Positions 1 through 4,476 of a stretch of 7,273 nt of DNA are shown here, piece by piece. Source of the DNA: Bdellovibrionales bacterium (GTDB taxonomy: Bacteria; Bdellovibrionota; Bacteriovoracia; Bacteriovoracales; Bacteriovoracaceae). The stretch lies in contig DAOVTR010000078.1 in the NCBI GenBank assembly GCA_030633015.1, forward strand, positions 1-7,273. Reading direction: 5' to 3'. The notes beneath the pieces are model-generated. The model searched no databases. It had not been told where the DNA came from and worked only from the letters and a program-made list of their open reading frames with translations. How positions within the stretch are numbered: the first letter of the stretch is position 1; each line of letters opens with the position of its first letter. The position numbers and the translations under genes are program-made.

Positions 1-4
1 ATAC

Positions 5-214
5 ATGAAAAAAATATTTTCTAATCAAGGCCAGGCCATGGTTGAGTATCTTTTGATATTTTCAGTAATGGCAATGATTTCCATAAATCTTTTGAAATCG
101 TTTAGTGGATATTTTGATAGCTCTATTGGGGTAATTGGCCAGGCGTTTAATCAACAACTGTCTGTTGGAGTATGTGAGAGGAATTGTTTTTTTAAAGGTT
201 TTACTAATCAATGA
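5..214 (+). CDS. flp: Flp-type class III prepilin (small pilin subunit)
   Basis: A 69-residue protein with the Flp/Tad prepilin layout: a short basic leader (MKKIFSNQG), a predicted cleavage site after Gly9, Gln at +1, Glu14 at +5 and Tyr15 at +6, then a hydrophobic helix (about residues 16-30). The mature form would be about 60 residues, within the usual Flp size. By family knowledge it would be cleaved by the prepilin peptidase encoded next door and assembled into, or act as an initiator of, the Flp pilus. The tail carries two cysteines in a C-x3-C arrangement (VCERNC), which canonical Flp pilins lack, so it may be a minor rather than the major pilin. Its stop overlaps the start of the next gene (ATGA). 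Only four bases precede the ATG, so its ribosome binding site and promoter, and any further pilin gene, lie outside the window. The pilin class is well supported; the major/minor role is open. Confidence 0.82.
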   Translation: MKKIFSNQGQAMVEYLLIFSVMAMISINLLKSFSGYFDSSIGVIGQAFNQQLSVGVCERNCFFKGFTNQ

Positions 215-714
215 TAGCTCACTATGCCGTTTGGACACTAATTACAATTGAACTTATAATAGTTAGTATTGTTGATCTTAAATCCAAAAAAATTCATAAT
301 TATTGGTCAGTTTTTAATATTCTTTTATTTCTTTTTGTATTTTTCATTCAAAAAGAGAACTATCCGAATCTTGGCGAACATTTCTTCTTTCCAGTTGTTT
401 TTTTTATAATTGGTTTTATGTTATATTTTTTAAAAATTATGGGTGCTGGAGATGTTAAGATAATTTTTACAATTTTATTTTTAATCCCAACAGTAGGTCA
501 CCAGAGTTTCTTAGAGTTATTGTCCATCGTTACAATTACAATGGGGTTAATATTAATTTTAATAGTTATTTTTAAAAACTTAAAATATATTGTACACTCA
601 ATACATCAAAAAGATTTTAAAAGTATTATGATTCTTTTTGGGAATAAGTTTTCTTATGCTCCTGTGATATTTTTATCGTGGATATGGTTTTTATGGAAAA
701 TGATAGGGATTTAA
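211..714 (+). CDS. tadV: TadV/CpaA-type prepilin peptidase (A24 family)
   Basis: A 167-residue, very hydrophobic polytopic membrane protein with both aspartates expected of an A24 aspartic prepilin peptidase: Asp22 in VDLKSKKIHN (the usual D-x-[KR]-x-[KR]-x-I-x-N loop after the first helix) and Asp81 in GAGDVK (the GxGD motif). The length fits the short Tad-type peptidases that lack the N-terminal methylase domain of PilD. The C-terminus has the family-like YAPVIFLSW segment before the last helix. By family role it removes the leaders from Flp and TadE/F-type subunits at the cytoplasmic face of the inner membrane, and its likely substrates are the four prepilin-like proteins encoded beside it. 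The start overlaps the upstream stop in an ATGA junction. An AAAGG at 194-198 lies 12 bases upstream, rather far, so translational coupling is likely. Confidence 0.9.
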   Translation: MIAHYAVWTLITIELIIVSIVDLKSKKIHNYWSVFNILLFLFVFFIQKENYPNLGEHFFFPVVFFIIGFMLYFLKIMGAGDVKIIFTILFLIPTVGHQSFLELLSIVTITMGLILILIVIFKNLKYIVHSIHQKDFKSIMILFGNKFSYAPVIFLSWIWFLWKMIGI

Positions 715-995
715 AGACTTCAGGCCAATCAACGGTGGAGTATCTTTTACTAATTGGTGTAATGTCATTGGTAGTTTTTTCTATATTAAATAGCTCTCTT
801 TTTAAAAGTTTTTTTGGTAGTGATGCCGATATATTTAAAAGTTACAAAAATTATATTCAATATACCTATAGGCATGGTCAGCCCGGTAGTCAAGAGGAGC
901 TAAATATAAATTATAATAGTAGAGAGCACGATAGTTATTATTCAAGTGAACAAGGTCAAAGTAGATTTTTTATATTGTCGGATCCAAATGAGTAA
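693..995 (+). CDS. Flp-like prepilin with a polar, tyrosine-rich tail
   Basis: A 100-residue protein from the ATG at 693. The leader MENDRDLKTSG is followed by the class III signature: cleavage after Gly11, Gln at +1, Glu16 at +5, Tyr17 at +6, then a hydrophobic helix to about residue 32. The rest is unlike a plain Flp pilin: about 55 polar residues rich in Tyr, Ser and Asn (YKNYIQYTYRHG, then a YNSREHDSYYSSEQ stretch), with no cysteine. It is probably a minor pilin or pseudopilin of the Tad system; the tail's function is unknown. In-frame GTG 678 and ATG 684 are alternative starts. I chose 693 because it gives a leader length like its neighbours and the least overlap, but no strong Shine-Dalgarno signal decides it. 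The gene overlaps the peptidase gene by 22 bases and the next gene by 8. The prepilin signature is clear; the precise family is not. Confidence 0.72.
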   Translation: MENDRDLKTSGQSTVEYLLLIGVMSLVVFSILNSSLFKSFFGSDADIFKSYKNYIQYTYRHGQPGSQEELNINYNSREHDSYYSSEQGQSRFFILSDPNE

Positions 996-1509
996 AACAA
1001 ATTCAAATTCTGGGCAATCTACCATTGAATTTTTAATGTGTTTTATCTATACGTTTGGCCTTGTTATTATTTTTTTAAATTTATCTCTTAACTTTACGAA
1101 CGGACACGTTGCTCATTATGCAAACTTTATGGCATCTCGAGCATATTTAGTTGGAGATGGTAATCAGCCTACAGCGGAGCAAAATGATAGTTATGCTCAA
1201 AATGTGGCAAGAAAAGTTTTTTTAAAATATAAATTATCTTCTTTTATAAAAGATACAAGAGGTGGGTTAAAATTTAACAATCCAAATGATTCTGTTGGAT
1301 CAATTTTTACAGGAACTTATTATCAGTTTGAGCAGAAATTTTCTTCAGTTCCTTTTATGGGAGGCAATGAAACAGTTGATTATTTAACAGAGTCGTTTCT
1401 TGGGAAAGAGCCGTCACGAGCAGAGTGTCTTGAACAAATTTGTAACGCTTTTCGCGCTCTAGGTTCAAATTGTATTATTCACTCAACTTTTTTTGATAAC
1501 GGTTGTTAA
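988..1509 (+). CDS. TadE/F-like pseudopilin with a four-cysteine C-terminus
   Basis: A 173-residue protein starting MSKTNSNSG, with predicted cleavage after Gly9, Gln10 at +1, Glu14 at +5 and Phe15 at +6, then a hydrophobic segment to about residue 36. The mature domain of about 130 residues would face the periplasm. It ends in a cysteine cluster, C147, C152, C162 and C173, the last being the C-terminal residue, so two disulfides are possible. One signature, one membrane helix and this size suit TadE/TadF-type pseudopilins, which in known Tad systems are processed by TadV and needed for pilus assembly. I recognise no specific family in the C-terminal domain. An in-frame GTG at 946 would add 14 residues ahead of a normal leader and is less likely. 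The ATG overlaps the upstream stop by 8 bases, and the stop forms a TAATG junction with the next gene. Confidence 0.7.
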   Translation: MSKTNSNSGQSTIEFLMCFIYTFGLVIIFLNLSLNFTNGHVAHYANFMASRAYLVGDGNQPTAEQNDSYAQNVARKVFLKYKLSSFIKDTRGGLKFNNPNDSVGSIFTGTYYQFEQKFSSVPFMGGNETVDYLTESFLGKEPSRAECLEQICNAFRALGSNCIIHSTFFDNGC

Positions 1510-2036
1510 TGAAGAGTAAACTTAAAAATATAGCTTACAATATTTCTGATCGCAATGGTCAGGCATTATTTGAATTTATCGCTTTTTTGCCTCTAATAAT
1601 TTTTTTAATTTTTCTTTTGTTAGTTATGAATGCTTCAATAAACGGATCTATTAATCAACAAAAAGTTACACGAGGGGCATTTTATGGTTTTATAAAAGGT
1701 GACTCCATGACACCTTCTCTTTCTGATTTAGATAAATATGCTTCTTCTGGAATTGTTTTTGTTGGAGCAGATATTATAGGTTGGAAGGAAAGGGATGAAG
1801 GAGGAGTAAGTCCCTATACAAGTTGCTATGAGATGAAATTATTTTCTCCTTCAACAAATAGTTTTTCATCTACAAACGAGTGTGATGACCCAGCACGGGG
1901 TGGTCCTACCAAAGTAATAAAACCTGCCACGATTTATGGAATTTGTTCTGGAAATTATGAATTGGAGGGCATGAATCGGTATCGATTTGGTTTTCCTATT
2001 CGAGGCTCTCTCCCTGGTATCTGTAGCTTGAAATAA
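1509..2036 (+). CDS. TadE-like pseudopilin
   Basis: A 175-residue protein from the ATG at 1509. The basic leader (residues 1-17, ending RNG) precedes Gln18 at +1, Glu22 at +5 and Phe23 at +6, then a long hydrophobic helix containing a proline (AFLPLIIFLIFLLLVMN). The proline-containing start of the helix resembles TadE-like proteins, where an E-F pair precedes 'LPL'. The periplasmic part (about residues 45-175) carries four cysteines at 106, 125, 146 and 172, spaced differently from those of the preceding gene, and ends with a glycine/proline-rich stretch (GFPIRGSLPGICS). The likely role is a minor pseudopilin of the Tad machine, processed by TadV. TTG at 1503 is an alternative start. The chosen ATG shares a base with the preceding stop (TAATG) and has no clear Shine-Dalgarno signal, suggesting reinitiation. 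Tandem stops TAA-TAG end the gene. The general class is likely; the exact equivalence to TadE or TadF is unresolved. Confidence 0.7.
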   Translation: MKSKLKNIAYNISDRNGQALFEFIAFLPLIIFLIFLLLVMNASINGSINQQKVTRGAFYGFIKGDSMTPSLSDLDKYASSGIVFVGADIIGWKERDEGGVSPYTSCYEMKLFSPSTNSFSSTNECDDPARGGPTKVIKPATIYGICSGNYELEGMNRYRFGFPIRGSLPGICSLK

Positions 2037-2121
2037 TAGGTCAAATATTGCCACGCTTTTAAATCATCTTTAATTTGTTAAAATTATTAGTAAATAGATC
2101 TTTTTAAGAAGGATAAAAGAT
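2037..2121 (+). promoter_or_regulatory. Intergenic gap with possible internal promoter and strong cpaB ribosome binding site
   Basis: This is the only sizeable non-coding stretch in the window and separates the pilin-like genes from the machine genes. It is very AT-rich. AAGAAGG at 2106-2112 is a strong Shine-Dalgarno match 9 bases before the cpaB ATG. Possible promoter elements are a TAAAAT at 2079-2084 (five of six to the sigma-70 -10 consensus) with only a poor -35 (TTTTAA, 2057-2062), and a TTGCCA at 2048-2053 without a good -10 at standard spacing. The ribosome binding site is convincing; the promoter is a guess based on gap size and AT-richness. I see no GC-rich hairpin with a T-run that would act as a terminator. 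Confidence 0.35.
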
Positions 2122-2931
2122 ATGAATACAAGAGCTTTTACTTTAGCACTTGCTTTAGCGGCCATGTCCATGTTTTTAGTGTGGACTTATGTTGAGCAAA
2201 AAAGAACAGATTATATTAAAGAGTATGGAACAGGAAAAGTTGTTGTTATAGCGAAACAGGACATTGCTGAGCTAGAACTTTTAGATAATAGTAAATTAGA
2301 GACTAGAGAAATTCCAAGCTCATTTGAAATGCCAGGAGCATTTAATTCAATGAAGGGCCTGGAAAATACCATTGCTACTGTTCCAATTTTGAAAGGTGAG
2401 CAGATAACTAAACCTAGAGTAACATATCCAGGAGCAAAGACAGGGCTTTCCAGACAAGTTGTTCCAGGAAAACGAGCTGTTTCTATAAATATAAATGAGC
2501 AGATCGCAGTGAGTAAACTAGTTCGCCCTGGAGATCGAGTTGATATTTTAGCAGCAATTGATTATGCCTCAAGAAAAGATAAACAAAAAGTTAAGACAAT
2601 TTTACAAGATATTCTTGTGCTGTCTACTGGTCTTAGTATGACAAATTCTATTCCTATAATTGGAATCAAAACACCGAAAGAGATAAAACGGATGAATCTA
2701 AATACATATTCTAGATATAACACAGTAACTTTAGAGCTATCACCGTTTCAAATGCAAAAACTAGTTTATATTATAAACTTTGGAGCAAGTAGACCATACT
2801 TGGCATTGAGAAATAATAGTGACAAGGCAAAAGTGAATATTAAATCAACTCAAATTTTTGATATGTTAGGTGATAATGAAAAACTTGAGGCTAAAAAATA
2901 TTTTCTAAATAAATATAAATCAGGAAGATAG
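2122..2931 (+). CDS. cpaB: Flp pilus assembly protein CpaB/RcpC
   Basis: A 269-residue protein with one N-terminal membrane helix (about residues 5-23) and the rest predicted periplasmic. Residues about 39-102 form a SAF-like domain (GKVVVIAKQDI..., with 'ILKGEQITKPRV' at its end). This is followed by the CpaB/RcpC signature PGKRAVSIN...VSKLVRPGDRVDIL, with PGDRVD at residues 136-141. The length is normal for the family. CpaB/RcpC is a periplasmic component of the Tad apparatus thought to associate with the secretin, and its gene is characteristically followed by the secretin gene, as here (one base between stop and start). It is the first gene after the intergenic gap and has a strong Shine-Dalgarno sequence (AAGAAGG, 9-base spacing), so it may begin a separate transcript or be a point of independent translation. 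Identification is secure. Confidence 0.93.
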   Translation: MNTRAFTLALALAAMSMFLVWTYVEQKRTDYIKEYGTGKVVVIAKQDIAELELLDNSKLETREIPSSFEMPGAFNSMKGLENTIATVPILKGEQITKPRVTYPGAKTGLSRQVVPGKRAVSININEQIAVSKLVRPGDRVDILAAIDYASRKDKQKVKTILQDILVLSTGLSMTNSIPIIGIKTPKEIKRMNLNTYSRYNTVTLELSPFQMQKLVYIINFGASRPYLALRNNSDKAKVNIKSTQIFDMLGDNEKLEAKKYFLNKYKSGR

Positions 2932-2932
2932 T

Positions 2933-4471
2933 ATGAATAAAAAACTGCTTTTTTTATTTTTAATTTTTTATATTGTTGGAACAGTATTTTCTCAGGTAGC
3001 TCCAAACAATAAAAATGTAGCTCCAAATGCCTTAACTAAAAAAATTGAAGTTGTTATGGGGTTGGGCAGTGATGTTATAAAATTAGATTTTGCGACCTAT
3101 CCTAAATATATTGAAATAACTAACGAGCCGATTTTAAAATATACATTTATTCCGTCTAGAAGAGAGATAACATTTATAGGAAAAAAACCAGGAACAACAA
3201 GTGTTAGAATTAGAGATCTTGTGGGTGATATACGTGCGGTATTTGAAATTAAAATTGTTGCTAACGATAAATCTAAATCGGTAGGACAACTTAAAGAATA
3301 TTTAGGAGATATTGAAGGACTGGAAATTGGGGTAAAAGGAGATCGAGTTTATATTGGTGGGTTTATTGTTGTACCAACGGATATTGGAATTGTGGCAAAA
3401 GTTTTATCTGATCCTCGGTTTTCAGGAGTACTTGTTTTAGTTGAACTCTCTCCTCATACTCAGAGAGTAATTGCTAGAAAGATGCAAGATGAGCTTCACA
3501 ATAATGGTTTAAAAAATGTTTCAGTAAGAGTTGTAAATAACAGGTTTTGGCTAGAAGGTGTTGTTGGATCTATTCCTGAAAAAACTAGAGCAGAGAGGGT
3601 TGCAATGGCCTATTTGCCTGATAAACTGGAAACATTAGCTAAATCATCAACGTCTAGATACCAAAAAGCAGAATTGAATATGCTGCAAAATTTTTTAAAA
3701 GTAGATGAGAAGCCAGAGAAAAAACCTCTTCCTAAAATTATAAAAATAACGTCACAGTTTGTTGAATTGACCAAGGATTACAGTAAAGTATTTGGTTTTC
3801 AATGGAATCCTTTAATGGGAGACAATGGTGGAGAGATTAGATTTGGAAAAACTAATCGTGGGGATGTAACATCTAGTTCTAATGGAACGCTTTCTGGAAT
3901 TATTACAAATCTTTTTCCTAAGCTTCACTCCGCAAAAAGTGCTGGGCATGCAAGGATTATTCAATCAGGAGTAATTTTAGTAAATGAAAAAGAGAAGGGT
4001 TCAATTCAAAAAACAGGAAATAAAAATCTTGTGATTGGAGGAGGAGAAAATCCCAAGGTTGCTGTTGCAAAGTCAGGACTTACGATTGGAATTACTCCTG
4101 AGATTTTAGAAGGAGAGCAAGTTCAGCTTGATGTAGAAATTGAAGTAGACTCAACATCAGGAGAAGGTGAATCGACAGAACAGTTAGTGGATAAAATTAA
4201 AACGAAAGTTGTCGTAAAGGCAAAAGAGTCTGCTGTGATTGGTGGAGTTTCGGTTAAAAGAAATGTTGTTGATTACGATAAAGATTCACCCCCAGGGTCA
4301 ACTTCATCACAAAATGTTCAAAACGGTAGTCCATTATTTACATTTTTAAGATCTAAAGCTCATATAACTAATAGAAGTCAATTTGTAATTTTTGTTACTC
4401 CAGAAATCGTTGAATCAGCATCTATTGGAACAGAGGATATTAAAAAGAAATTCAGACAAAGAAGAAGGTAG
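2933..4471 (+). CDS. cpaC: Outer-membrane secretin CpaC/RcpA
   Basis: A 512-residue type II/IV-type secretin forming the outer-membrane channel of the Flp pilus. Residues 1-20 look like a Sec signal peptide (KK, a hydrophobic core, then VFS before Gln21) with no lipobox cysteine. Residues about 35-110 match the Tad secretin N-terminal domain (ending in the 'GKKPGTTSVRIRDLVGD' pattern). Residues about 117-165 and on to about 215 resemble BON/N-domain repeats. The secretin core starts near residue 267 (IIKITSQFVELTKDYSKVFG) and ends with FVIFVTPEIVES near residues 484-495, then a basic tail KKKFRQRRR. The usual PVLGDIP-type motif is replaced by a GSPLFTFLRSK segment. AGGAAG at 2922-2927, 5 bases before the ATG, supports the start. 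It lies in the normal cpaB-cpaC order. No separate pilotin is seen here. Confidence 0.93.
   Translation: MNKKLLFLFLIFYIVGTVFSQVAPNNKNVAPNALTKKIEVVMGLGSDVIKLDFATYPKYIEITNEPILKYTFIPSRREITFIGKKPGTTSVRIRDLVGDIRAVFEIKIVANDKSKSVGQLKEYLGDIEGLEIGVKGDRVYIGGFIVVPTDIGIVAKVLSDPRFSGVLVLVELSPHTQRVIARKMQDELHNNGLKNVSVRVVNNRFWLEGVVGSIPEKTRAERVAMAYLPDKLETLAKSSTSRYQKAELNMLQNFLKVDEKPEKKPLPKIIKITSQFVELTKDYSKVFGFQWNPLMGDNGGEIRFGKTNRGDVTSSSNGTLSGIITNLFPKLHSAKSAGHARIIQSGVILVNEKEKGSIQKTGNKNLVIGGGENPKVAVAKSGLTIGITPEILEGEQVQLDVEIEVDSTSGEGESTEQLVDKIKTKVVVKAKESAVIGGVSVKRNVVDYDKDSPPGSTSSQNVQNGSPLFTFLRSKAHITNRSQFVIFVTPEIVESASIGTEDIKKKFRQRRR
4461..4468 (+). promoter_or_regulatory. Ribosome binding site for the TadZ-CpaF fusion gene
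   Basis: GAAGAAGG lies inside the last codons of the secretin gene, 8 bases before the ATG at 4477. It is a near-ideal Shine-Dalgarno sequence. It fixes the start just before the deviant Walker A motif and so supports the absence of an N-terminal receiver-like domain in the downstream protein. Confidence 0.75.
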
Positions 4472-4476
4472 TATTC

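Noticed and set aside
678..692. GTG 678 or ATG 684 as the start of the second Flp-like gene
   Set aside because: They would lengthen the leader to 14-16 residues and deepen the overlap with tadV without a better Shine-Dalgarno signal. They are not excluded, only less likely than ATG 693.
946..987. GTG 946 as the start of the third prepilin-like gene
   Set aside because: It adds 14 residues including a cysteine ahead of an already normal short leader. ATG 988 gives a typical 9-residue prepilin leader.
1866..2054. Minus-strand open frame of 62 codons
   Set aside because: It lies antisense to the fourth prepilin-like gene, has no recognisable domain, and the plus-strand gene has clear coding features.
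2072..2085. Short AT-only inverted repeat (AATTT / AAATT) as a terminator
   Set aside because: A five-pair A-T stem without a GC-rich core or following T-run is too weak and is expected by chance in DNA this AT-rich.
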